NCBI GenBank assembly: GCA_014879765.1 | Contig: JACSRL010000784.1 | Span: 1-6,290, forward strand | DNA length: 6,290 nt | Direction of reading: 5' to 3' | Origin: Anaerolinea sp. | GTDB taxonomy: Bacteria; Chloroflexota; Anaerolineae; JAAEKA01 | Part shown: positions 1 to 6,260 of the stretch, piece by piece | How the letters are laid out: the number at the start of each line of letters is the position of its first letter | Position numbering within the stretch: the first letter of the stretch is position 1 | Notes under the pieces: model-generated | Told to the model about the DNA's origin: nothing | What the model saw: the letters and a program-made list of their open reading frames with translations, nothing else | Databases searched by the model: none | Translations under genes and position numbers: made by a program

Positions 1-5
1 TCAGA

Positions 6-46
6 TCGAGTAGGCCGCCGTATCGAGATCCGCACGGCCTACTCGA
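6..46. repeat. 12-bp perfect inverted repeat (stem-loop)
   Basis: Positions 6-17 (TCGAGTAGGCCG) and 35-46 (CGGCCTACTCGA) are exact reverse complements separated by a 17-nt loop. On the plus strand a TTTT run follows at 53-56, six bases after the stem. It could therefore be a weak intrinsic terminator of a gene ending left of the window, or a protein-binding palindrome. The T run is short and displaced, so the terminator reading is uncertain. The pairing itself is certain. Confidence 0.6.
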
Positions 47-121
47 CCAACGTTTTGCGTAAGTCCTGCTGATATCTGGGCCGAGGACGGATCAACCTTG
101 TCGGTCCTCAGGAGCGCCTGC
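47..121. other. Non-coding spacer
   Basis: I see no convincing gene here on either strand. A weak 6-bp inverted repeat (GAGGAC at 83-88, GTCCTC at 104-109, 15-nt loop) is the only structure noticed. It separates the left-edge stem-loop from the promoter of the regulator gene. Confidence 0.5.
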
Positions 122-150
122 TTGACAGATCACGATCGATGGCGTATACT
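122..150 (+). promoter_or_regulatory. Sigma-70 promoter for the regulator-pump operon
   Basis: The -35 box TTGACA (122-127) matches consensus 6 of 6. The -10 box TATACT (145-150) matches 5 of 6. The spacing is the optimal 17 nt. Transcription would start near 157, giving a 5' leader of about 36 nt before the ATG at 193. The local AT-richness stands out from the GC-rich surroundings. No comparable promoter is visible in front of the downstream ATPase gene, so this one probably drives both genes. Confidence 0.8.
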
Positions 151-180
151 GCCCATAGTAGTTTGGAATAAGAACACTAT
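147..180. promoter_or_regulatory. Candidate operator inverted repeats over the start site
   Basis: TACT (147-150) and AGTA (157-160) form an inverted repeat across the -10 box and start site. ATAGTAGTT (155-163) is matched by AACACTAT (173-180), an imperfect inverted repeat with one extra base. TrmB-family proteins bind short palindromes, some with TACT/AGTA half-sites, so either could be an autoregulatory operator. The repeats are seen directly; their role is inferred. Confidence 0.3.
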
Positions 181-183
181 CAA
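155..183 (-). promoter_or_regulatory. Possible opposing promoter
   Basis: On the minus strand, TTGATA (183-178) and TACTAT (160-155) are separated by exactly 17 nt. They match the -35 and -10 consensus at 5 of 6 and 4 of 6 positions. A transcript would start near 148 and run left across the plus-strand promoter. No plausible minus-strand gene lies in 1-147, so this would give a short non-coding RNA or nothing. Part of the resemblance may simply reflect operator sequence. Confidence 0.25.
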
Positions 184-186
184 GGA
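182..186 (+). promoter_or_regulatory. Ribosome binding site of the regulator
   Basis: AAGGA lies six bases before the ATG at 193, a good Shine-Dalgarno match at normal spacing. This supports 193 over the nearby out-of-frame ATG at 186. Confidence 0.7.
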
Positions 187-192
187 TGGCGT

Positions 193-987
193 ATGGACTT
201 GCTGGCCAAGCTCACCGAGCTGGGTTTCACCGAATATGAGGCCAAGGTCTACCTGGCGCTGCTGGACGACTATCCGGCCAGCGGCTACCAGATCAGCAAG
301 ACGGCCGGCGTGCCGCGCTCCATGGTCTACGAGGCGCTGGGCCGGCTGAAGCTGCGCGGCGCGGTGTTGGAGACGCCCGACGAACGCGCCACCCTCTACC
401 GGCCGCTGCCGCCCGATGTGTTGCTGGACAACCACGAGGCGGCCCAGCGCCGTCTGATCGACGAGCTGCGCGCCGGGTTGACCGGCCTGTATCAGGCCCA
501 CGAGGAGGATTTCGTCTGGTCGATCCGCGGGCGGGATGCGCTGCTGGCCTACGCCCGCGAGCTGATCGGCCGCGCCCAGCGCGAGGTGTTTCTGGTGCTG
601 GATGATCCCGACGTGGCCAGCCTGGAGGAAGTGATCACGGCCACCTGCCAGCGAGGGGTCCCCACCAGCGCGGTGCTGACCGGCGCGGCGTCGCTGCGCT
701 GCGGCCAGGTGGTGCGCCATCCGCCGTTGGAGAGCCAGTTGCACGAGCTGGCCGGCATGTTGGTGGTGGTGGTCGACGGGACAGAGGCGCTGGTGGCCGC
801 CAGCGACGCGGGCCGCACCATGACCGCCACGGTGACCCGCAACCGCAATCTGGTGCTGATCGTGCGCCAGTTCATCTGGATGGAGCTCTTTGCCCAGCGC
901 ATCTTCGCCCACATGGACGATGAGCTGCTGGCGCGGCTGGAGCCGGGCGATCGGCAGGTGTTGGAGAGCGCGAAGCGTGAGGCGTGA
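193..987 (+). CDS. TrmB-family transcriptional regulator
   Basis: A 264-residue protein with the TrmB layout. An N-terminal winged helix-turn-helix (about residues 4-72) carries the signature LGFTEYEAKVYLALL and the recognition-helix segment GVPRSMVYEALGRL. A charged helical linker (about 76-105) probably dimerises. A C-terminal effector domain follows (about 108-245), with the GRDALLAYARELI segment and the hydrophobic strand EVFLVLDD typical of TrmB sensor regions. TrmB proteins act in the cytoplasm and often bind sugars. Here the same-strand neighbour is a metal-exporting ATPase, so a metal-linked signal is possible. Cys152, Cys170, His176 and His184 in the effector region are candidate ligands but form no known motif. 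The start is set by AAGGA at 182-186 behind a strong promoter. The last codons (KREA and stop) lie inside a heptamer repeat tract, so the C-terminus may have been reshaped by repeats. The family call is firm; the ligand is unknown. Confidence 0.85.
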   Translation: MDLLAKLTELGFTEYEAKVYLALLDDYPASGYQISKTAGVPRSMVYEALGRLKLRGAVLETPDERATLYRPLPPDVLLDNHEAAQRRLIDELRAGLTGLYQAHEEDFVWSIRGRDALLAYARELIGRAQREVFLVLDDPDVASLEEVITATCQRGVPTSAVLTGAASLRCGQVVRHPPLESQLHELAGMLVVVVDGTEALVAASDAGRTMTATVTRNRNLVLIVRQFIWMELFAQRIFAHMDDELLARLEPGDRQVLESAKREA

Positions 988-1067
988 AACGTGAAACGTG
1001 AGGCGTGGAGTGTGCAATCTGCCACCTGCCATCTGCAACTTGTAACTTACTACTTGTAACCTGCAAT
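969..1067. repeat. Heptanucleotide-periodic tandem repeat tract
   Basis: Two adjoining blocks have a 7-bp period. Block one (969-1010) reads CGCGAAG, CGTGAGG, CGTGAAA, CGTGAAA, CGTGAGG, CGTGGAG, six units fitting roughly CGTGARR. An 8-nt junction (1011-1018, TGTGCAAT) shifts the phase by one base. Block two (1019-1067) reads CTGCCAC, CTGCCAT, CTGCAAC, TTGTAAC, TTACTAC, TTGTAAC, CTGCAAT, seven units fitting roughly YTGYMAY. The tract covers the end of the regulator gene and runs to a few bases before the ATPase ribosome binding site. Short heptamer tandem repeats are known in some filamentous bacteria, such as the STRR repeats of cyanobacteria. Whether these belong to a described family cannot be judged here. 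Confidence 0.85.
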
Positions 1068-1070
1068 CAC

Positions 1071-1074
1071 GAGG
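1071..1074 (+). promoter_or_regulatory. Ribosome binding site deciding the ATPase start
   Basis: GAGG lies five bases before the ATG at 1080 and only two before the ATG at 1077. This favours 1080 as the start. The upstream GTG at 1005 lies inside the heptamer repeats and has only repeat-derived sequence in front of it. Confidence 0.55.
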
Positions 1075-1079
1075 CGATG

Positions 1080-3407
1080 ATGACTGTACTGGAGTTGGAA
1101 CGACAGCCTTCCCAACATGAGATGGGGATCTTGAACCGCTGCGCGGCGGTGTTGTTCAACGCGCTGGCGCAGACGGCGGAGCTGCTGCGCGTCGAGGTCG
1201 ATGCGGCCGGCGATCAGTTGATCCTGGAATACGATCGGGCCGCGCTTCCGGCTGAGGAGATGGCCCTCATCGCCACCGACCTGGCCGCCGACCTGGATGG
1301 CCCCTATCAGCACTGTCTGAACCGGGGCCATGGGGTGGCGTGTACCCTGTGCGCCGACGCGCTGGCGCAGGAGCTGGCGCGCCGCGGCCGGCTGGATGAG
1401 TTCACGGTGGAGCCAGGGCGCATGGCGGTGGCGCGCAACCGGGCTGTGATCGAGCGCGCCCAGTTGACCCAGCCGCTGGCCGCGGCAGCGGCGTCGGCCG
1501 ATGCGCCGGCGCGTTGGCCCTGGCAGCGCTGGGATCTGGCCCGCAAACAGCTCATCCTGACCGTCATCACCGCGCTGGGCATTGCCGTCGGCTGGATCGG
1601 CGGCGCGACCGGCCTGCCGCAGCCCTGGCCGCAGGTGGCCTATCTGGTGGCCTACCTGGCTGGCGGCTACTACGGCGTGCGCCAGGGGCTGGCCGAGTTG
1701 CGCCACGGCGCGATCAACATCGATCTGTTGATGATCCTGGCCGCGCTGGGCGCGGCCGTCATCGGCGACTGGCGGGAGGGCGCGATCCTGCTCTTCCTCT
1801 TCTCGCTGAGCAACGCCTTGCAGGACTACGCCCTGGGACGCAGCCGGCGCGCCATCGAGGCCCTGATCAAGCTGCGCCCGCAGGAGGCGCTGGTGCGCCG
1901 CGGCGAGCTGGAGATGATCACTCCGGTGGCCCGGCTGCGCCTGGGGGACGTGGTGATCGTCAAGCCAGGGGAGCGGCTGCCCATCGACGGCGTGGTGCTG
2001 CGCGGCCAGTCCAGCGTCGACCAGGCCACCATCACCGGCGAATCCGCGCCGGTGGACGTGGCGGCCGGCAGCCAGGTCTTCGAGGGCACCCTGAACCAGA
2101 CCGGTGTGCTGGAGATCGACGTCACCTGCCTGCCCAGCGAGAGCACCCTGGCGCGCATCATCCGCCTGGTGGAGGATGCCCAGGAGCAGAAGGCGCCCAC
2201 CCAGCGCTTCCTGGACGACTTCGAGCAGAAATACGCGCTGGGGGTGATCCTGGCCACGGTGCTGGCCATCGTCATCCCCTACTTCCTGCTGCACCAACCC
2301 TTCGACGAGGTGTTCTATCGCGCCATGACCCTGCTGGTGGTGGCCAGCCCCTGCGCGCTGGTGATCTCCGTGCCGGCCGCGATCCTCAGCGCCATCGCCA
2401 ACGCCGCGCGCAAGGGCATCCTCTTCAAGGGAGGCGCCCATCTGGAGAACCTGGCCACGGTGCGGGCCATGGCCTTTGACAAGACCGGCACCCTGACCAG
2501 CGGCAGGCCCACCGTGACCGACATCATCCCGCTGGGCTGCTGCTCGGAGCCGGAGCTGCTGGCCCTGGCCGCGTCGGTGGAGGCGCGCTCGGAACACCCG
2601 GTGGCGCAGGCCATCGTCCAGGAGGCGCGTCGCCAGGGGCTTGCTTTCGAGCCCTGCGAGGATTTGCAGGCCATCACCGGCCGCGGCGCGCGCGCCACCG
2701 CGGCCGACGGCCGGGTCTATTTCATCGGCAACCGGGAGCTCTTCGATGGCAGGCTGGTGTTGACCGACTCCCTGCTGGCGCAGTTTGATGATCTGGAGCG
2801 GCAGGGGCGCACGGCCATGCTGCTGGCTGGGCAGAGCGACGGCGAGCTGGCGGCCCTTGGCCTGATCGCGGTGGCCGACAGCATCCGGCCGCAGGCGCGC
2901 GCGGCGCTGGATGCCCTGCGCCGCGAGGGGATCGCCCCCATCGTCATGCTGACCGGCGACAACGCGCGGGTCGCCTCAGCCATTGCGCAACAGGCGGGGG
3001 TGGATGAGTACCGGGCTGGTCTGCTGCCGGAGCAGAAGGTGGAGGCGGTGCAGGCGCTGTATCAGCAGCACGGCTCGATGGCCATGGTGGGCGACGGCGT
3101 CAACGACGCGCCCGCGCTGGCCCAGGCCAGCGTCGGCGTGGCCATGGGCGCGGCCGGCACCGACGTGGCGCTGGAGGTGGCCGACGTGGTGCTGATGTCC
3201 GACGATCTGGAGAAGCTGGCCTACGTGGTGCATCTCAGCCGGCGGGCGCGGCGCATCGTCTGGCAGAACATCGCCTTTGCCCTGAGCGTGATCGTCGTGC
3301 TGGTGGTGGCCAACTTCGTGGTAGGGGTGCCGCTGCCGCTGGGCGTGGTGGCCCACGAGGGCAGCACGCTGCTGGTGGTCTTCAACGGGCTGCGGCTGCT
3401 GCGCTGA
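1080..3407 (+). CDS. P1B-type (P1B-4-like) heavy-metal-translocating ATPase
   Basis: A 775-residue membrane pump that uses ATP to export transition-metal ions. All core P-type motifs are present: TGES (319-322), the phosphorylated aspartate in DKTGT (467-471), HP of the nucleotide domain (506-507), TGDN (625-628) and GDGVNDAP (671-678). About eight hydrophobic segments are visible, near 158-178, 184-200, 212-230, 234-250, 385-404, 413-435, 728-748 and 753-772. The membrane metal site is SPC (423-425) rather than CPC, and the last segment carries HEGST (759-763), close to the HEGGT of subgroup P1B-4. Known P1B-4 members export Co(II), Fe(II) or Zn(II), so copper is unlikely. The N-terminal ~150 residues look like a degenerate heavy-metal-associated fold (about 33-75) without its usual CxxC, followed by His78-Cys79, His84 and Cys88-x2-Cys91. 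An in-frame ATG at 1077 is an alternative start. The gene lies 92 bp after the regulator, probably in one operon. The metal is inferred from motifs. Confidence 0.9.
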   Translation: MTVLELERQPSQHEMGILNRCAAVLFNALAQTAELLRVEVDAAGDQLILEYDRAALPAEEMALIATDLAADLDGPYQHCLNRGHGVACTLCADALAQELARRGRLDEFTVEPGRMAVARNRAVIERAQLTQPLAAAAASADAPARWPWQRWDLARKQLILTVITALGIAVGWIGGATGLPQPWPQVAYLVAYLAGGYYGVRQGLAELRHGAINIDLLMILAALGAAVIGDWREGAILLFLFSLSNALQDYALGRSRRAIEALIKLRPQEALVRRGELEMITPVARLRLGDVVIVKPGERLPIDGVVLRGQSSVDQATITGESAPVDVAAGSQVFEGTLNQTGVLEIDVTCLPSESTLARIIRLVEDAQEQKAPTQRFLDDFEQKYALGVILATVLAIVIPYFLLHQPFDEVFYRAMTLLVVASPCALVISVPAAILSAIANAARKGILFKGGAHLENLATVRAMAFDKTGTLTSGRPTVTDIIPLGCCSEPELLALAASVEARSEHPVAQAIVQEARRQGLAFEPCEDLQAITGRGARATAADGRVYFIGNRELFDGRLVLTDSLLAQFDDLERQGRTAMLLAGQSDGELAALGLIAVADSIRPQARAALDALRREGIAPIVMLTGDNARVASAIAQQAGVDEYRAGLLPEQKVEAVQALYQQHGSMAMVGDGVNDAPALAQASVGVAMGAAGTDVALEVADVVLMSDDLEKLAYVVHLSRRARRIVWQNIAFALSVIVVLVVANFVVGVPLPLGVVAHEGSTLLVVFNGLRLLR

Positions 3408-3415
3408 GGCTCAGC
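3401..3415. other. Convergent gene ends in a small palindrome
   Basis: The ATPase stop (TGA, 3405-3407) and the minus-strand stop (TCA, 3411-3413) are separated by 3 bp. Both lie within the 13-bp palindrome GCTGAGGCTCAGC (3403-3415). The stem is at most 5-6 bp and no T run follows on either strand, so it is not a convincing intrinsic terminator. The two transcripts must either end inside each other's gene or rely on another mechanism. Confidence 0.5.
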
Positions 3416-6173
3416 CGCCGCGCCAGATCACCGTGTGGCAGGGTGCGTCGCCGCCCTCCCCTTGCAGATGATCGATGGTCACCGGCGCGCTGAGGGGGGC
3501 GCCGGCGCTGTCCACGATGGTCAACGTGTATTGGTTGGGGAAATAGTTGATGGGGAAGTCGAAGCTGCCGAAATCGCCGGTGCTCTCCTTGCTCCAGGCG
3601 TCGGCGCGGTTGCCCCACTGGTCCACCAGGCTGATCTGCACGCCGGCCAGGGGCGCGCCGGCCGCGTCCAGCACCTGCCCCAGAATGTAGTTGCCGGGAC
3701 AGGCTGCGTGATGGCTGACCGGCTCGGACAGGCTGAAGCGGCCCGGCTGGCCGGCGCTGCTCCCGGCTGTGGCCACCGGCGCGGCGCTGTCGCCGGCCAC
3801 CGGCCCCGCGTTGGGATCCATGGCCGCGGCCAGGTCCACCAGCACCTGGGCCGCGGGCTCATCAGGCCGTGCGTCCAGCGCCAGCGCCGGGGCCAGCGTC
3901 GCGGCCAGATCGTCGCATCGTCCCAGATTGACGGCCGTGGGGTGGCGCAGCGTCCAGGCCAGCGCCTCTTCCCGCTCCCGCTGGACGCGGGCGTTGGCCT
4001 CGGCGCCGGCGGGAAGGCTCAGCCCGACGCCGGCCGGCAGCCGCAGCAGCGGGCGCAGCGCGGCCGGCTCCATCTGGCAGTAGGCGGCCCACTGGCCCCC
4101 CTGGCCGCGGTCGACATAGACCGGCGCGCTGGGAACCAGGGCCACGCTGTCGGCCAGCGGCCCGTCCGCGGCGGTGGCCTCCAGCCAGGCCCGGCTGTAG
4201 AAATCGCCCCCCTCGCGGCAGAGGAGGCCGGGCGGGCAGGCCAGGCCGCCTGGCCCGCTGGCGCGCGCCATATCGGCCGGCGGCTGGAACTGCCAGGCGG
4301 CCGGATCGTCGCCCGCCTCCAGCGCGGCCAGCAGCTCGGGATCGTCCAGCACCGCCTGCATGAAGTCCTGCCAGATGGGCGCGGCGCCGGTCAGGCCGCT
4401 GGTGTTGCGCATCGGCCGGCCATCGCTGTTGCCCGCCCAGACGCCAGCCGCCAGATAGCGGGTGAAGCCTACGGTCCAGTTGTCGCGCCAGTCGCTGGTG
4501 GTGCCGGTTTTGGCCGCGGCCGGCCGGCTGAGACGCAGCGGGTTGTTGACGCCGAAGGCCGGCGCGCGCGCCGCGTTGTCGGCCAGGATGTCAGTCACCT
4601 GCCAGGCTGCGGCCGGGGAGATGGCCTGGCTGATGGCCGCCTGCGGCGGCTGGAGCGGGCGGCCCAGGCCGTCAGCCAGCGCCAGGAAGGGGGTCGGCTC
4701 GACATAAGTACCGGAGTTGGCCAGGGTGGCGAAGGCCGAGGTCAGGTCCAGCAGCGTCACCTCGCCGCCGCCCAGGGTCAGGCTCAGGCCGTACCAGTTG
4801 GGGTCGCGCGCCAGGCTTTTCAGCCCCATGGCCTGCGCGCTTTCCAGCATCCGGCCCACGGTGACGGCGTCCAGCAGCTTGACGGCCGGGATGTTGTAGC
4901 TGCTGGCCAGAGCGGTGCGGGCGGTGACGGGGCCGTGGAACTTCAGGTCGTAGTTGGCCGGGACGTAGACATTGCCCGCGCTCACCGTGTAGGTCACCGG
5001 CACATCCCACAGCACGCTGGCCGGGCTGATGAGATTGTCCTCGAAGGCGGTGGCGTAGAGCATGGGCTTGATGGCGCTGCCCGGCTGGCGCGGGCTGAGC
5101 GCCACGTTGACCTGGCCGGCGATGGCGGCGTCGGCGAAGTCCGCGCTGCCGACCATGGCCAGAATCTGGCCGCTGCCTGGCCGCAACGCCACCAGCGCGG
5201 CGTTGCTCAGGTCGAACTGCGGCTGCAGCTCGGCCACCCTGGCCGTCAGCCGTTCCTGCGCCAGCGTCTGCATGGGCAGGTCCAGGGTGGTGGTGATCTG
5301 CCAGCCGCTGCGCGCCAGCGCCTGCTCGCCCAGCAGCGTCTGGGCCTGGCCGCTCGCGTATTGCACGAAATGCGGCGCGGCCACGATGCGCCGGTCAGGC
5401 TGCGGGTTGAACGCCAGCGGCTGGGCATAGGCTGCGTCGGCCTGGGCCAGGCTCAGCTTGCCGTGGCGCACCATCAGGTCCAGCACCACGCGCTGGCGGG
5501 CGCGGGCCGCGTCGAAATTCTTGAGCGGGTCCAGGTTGGCCGGTTGCTGGGGAATGCCGGCCAGCAGCGTCGCCTCGGCCAGGCTCAGCTCAGCGGCCGA
5601 TTTGCCGAAATAGACCTGGCTGGCAGCTTCCGGGCCATAGGCCAGGTGGCCGTAGTTCAGCAGGTTGAGGTACATCTCCAGCAGCTCATCCTTGCTGAAG
5701 AGGGTGGTCAGCTCCTGGGCCAGGCCGGCCTCCAGCATCTTGCGATCCATGTTCTGGCTGTAGCGGTCGTCCGGCCCCAGGAAAAGGTTGCGCGCCAGTT
5801 GCATGGTGATGGTCGAGGCGCCGCTGACCACATCGCCCTGCTGCGCGTTCTGCAAAGCTGCGCCGGCGATGCGCGCCGGGTCGATGCCCAGGTTGGAGTA
5901 AAAGGTAGCGTCCTCAGTGGCGATGGTGGCGTCGATCAGGTGTGGCGAGATGCGGCTCAGCGGCAGCCAGGTGCGGCGGCCTTCCTCCCACAGCTCGGCC
6001 AGCAAACTGCCGCGGCGGTCGGTGATGCGCGTCGTCTCGAAGATGCGCGGCAGCGGGCCGGGCTGGTAGCGCTGCAAGTAGATCTCAGCCGCCTCCTGGG
6101 CCGTGGGCGCGGGCCGTTCGCCCAGTTGCTTGGGCGTGGTGCAGCCGGCCAACAGCAGGGTCAACGCCAACAA
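3411..6173 (-). CDS. Class A penicillin-binding protein (transglycosylase/transpeptidase), putative lipoprotein
   Basis: A bifunctional peptidoglycan synthase of 920 residues from the TTG at 6173. The GT51 glycosyltransferase domain (about 45-255) polymerises glycan strands from lipid II. It has EDATF with catalytic Glu87, GASTITMQLARN (118-129), RKMLEAGLAQEL and SKDELLEMYLN (144-170), YGPEAASQVYFGKS (179-192) and AEATLLAGIPQQP (199-211). The transpeptidase domain (about 320-615) cross-links stem peptides. It has SAIK with nucleophile Ser366, SYN (425-427) and KTGT (555-558). Asn94 replaces the usual His of EDxxFxxHxG. The N-terminus is a hydrophobic stretch ending in the lipobox LLAGC (Cys11), instead of the usual membrane-anchor helix. 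About 300 residues follow the transpeptidase domain: an uncharacterised Cys-containing region, then a beta-rich, carboxypeptidase-regulatory-like domain (about 825-918). The start is uncertain. The frame is open upstream to the window edge without ATG, GTG or TTG, and RWRLALAAGL before the TTG would complete a better signal peptide. Confidence 0.88.
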   Translation of the reverse strand: MLALTLLLAGCTTPKQLGERPAPTAQEAAEIYLQRYQPGPLPRIFETTRITDRRGSLLAELWEEGRRTWLPLSRISPHLIDATIATEDATFYSNLGIDPARIAGAALQNAQQGDVVSGASTITMQLARNLFLGPDDRYSQNMDRKMLEAGLAQELTTLFSKDELLEMYLNLLNYGHLAYGPEAASQVYFGKSAAELSLAEATLLAGIPQQPANLDPLKNFDAARARQRVVLDLMVRHGKLSLAQADAAYAQPLAFNPQPDRRIVAAPHFVQYASGQAQTLLGEQALARSGWQITTTLDLPMQTLAQERLTARVAELQPQFDLSNAALVALRPGSGQILAMVGSADFADAAIAGQVNVALSPRQPGSAIKPMLYATAFEDNLISPASVLWDVPVTYTVSAGNVYVPANYDLKFHGPVTARTALASSYNIPAVKLLDAVTVGRMLESAQAMGLKSLARDPNWYGLSLTLGGGEVTLLDLTSAFATLANSGTYVEPTPFLALADGLGRPLQPPQAAISQAISPAAAWQVTDILADNAARAPAFGVNNPLRLSRPAAAKTGTTSDWRDNWTVGFTRYLAAGVWAGNSDGRPMRNTSGLTGAAPIWQDFMQAVLDDPELLAALEAGDDPAAWQFQPPADMARASGPGGLACPPGLLCREGGDFYSRAWLEATAADGPLADSVALVPSAPVYVDRGQGGQWAAYCQMEPAALRPLLRLPAGVGLSLPAGAEANARVQREREEALAWTLRHPTAVNLGRCDDLAATLAPALALDARPDEPAAQVLVDLAAAMDPNAGPVAGDSAAPVATAGSSAGQPGRFSLSEPVSHHAACPGNYILGQVLDAAGAPLAGVQISLVDQWGNRADAWSKESTGDFGSFDFPINYFPNQYTLTIVDSAGAPLSAPVTIDHLQGEGGDAPCHTVIWRGG

Positions 6174-6221
6174 GCCGGCCGCCAGCGCCAGCCGCCAGCG
6201 CGGCGGAAAGGCAACCCCACT

Positions 6222-6251
6222 GCTCTGGCCGGTCTCCGACCGAGCCAGCCC
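6222..6251. repeat. 30-bp hairpin repeat, copy 1
   Basis: Identical over 30 bp to 6261-6290. Internally, CTGGCCGGTC (6225-6234) pairs with GACCGAGCCAG (6238-6248) around a TCC loop. This makes a 10-bp stem with a single bulged A at 6243. The repeat lies upstream of the penicillin-binding protein gene. Confidence 0.85.
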
Positions 6252-6260
6252 ACGAAGCGC

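Noticed and set aside
130..1038. Long minus-strand open frame opposite the regulator
   Set aside because: Low-complexity, Gln/His/Arg-rich translation typical of an antisense shadow in GC-rich DNA. The plus strand has a clear TrmB protein, promoter and ribosome binding site.
969..1067. CRISPR array
   Set aside because: The repeats are contiguous 7-bp units with no unique spacers.
1005..1079. N-terminal extension of the ATPase from GTG 1005, containing CAIC and several further Cys and His residues that resemble a metal-binding motif
   Set aside because: The stretch is translated heptamer repeat, the GTG has no ribosome binding site of its own, and GAGG at 1071-1074 is well placed for ATG 1080. 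The cysteines come from the repeat unit TGC/TGT.
1514..2479. 321-codon plus-strand open frame in another frame inside the ATPase gene
   Set aside because: Its composition (Gly, Arg, Ala, Pro and His runs) is that of a frame-shifted reading of GC-rich coding DNA.
1050..2597. 515-codon minus-strand open frame opposite the ATPase
   Set aside because: It lies over conserved P-type ATPase motifs on the other strand, and its translation has no recognisable domain and is rich in Gln, His, Gly and Arg.
3403..3415. Bidirectional intrinsic terminator
   Set aside because: The stem is at most 5-6 bp with almost no loop, and no T run follows on either strand.
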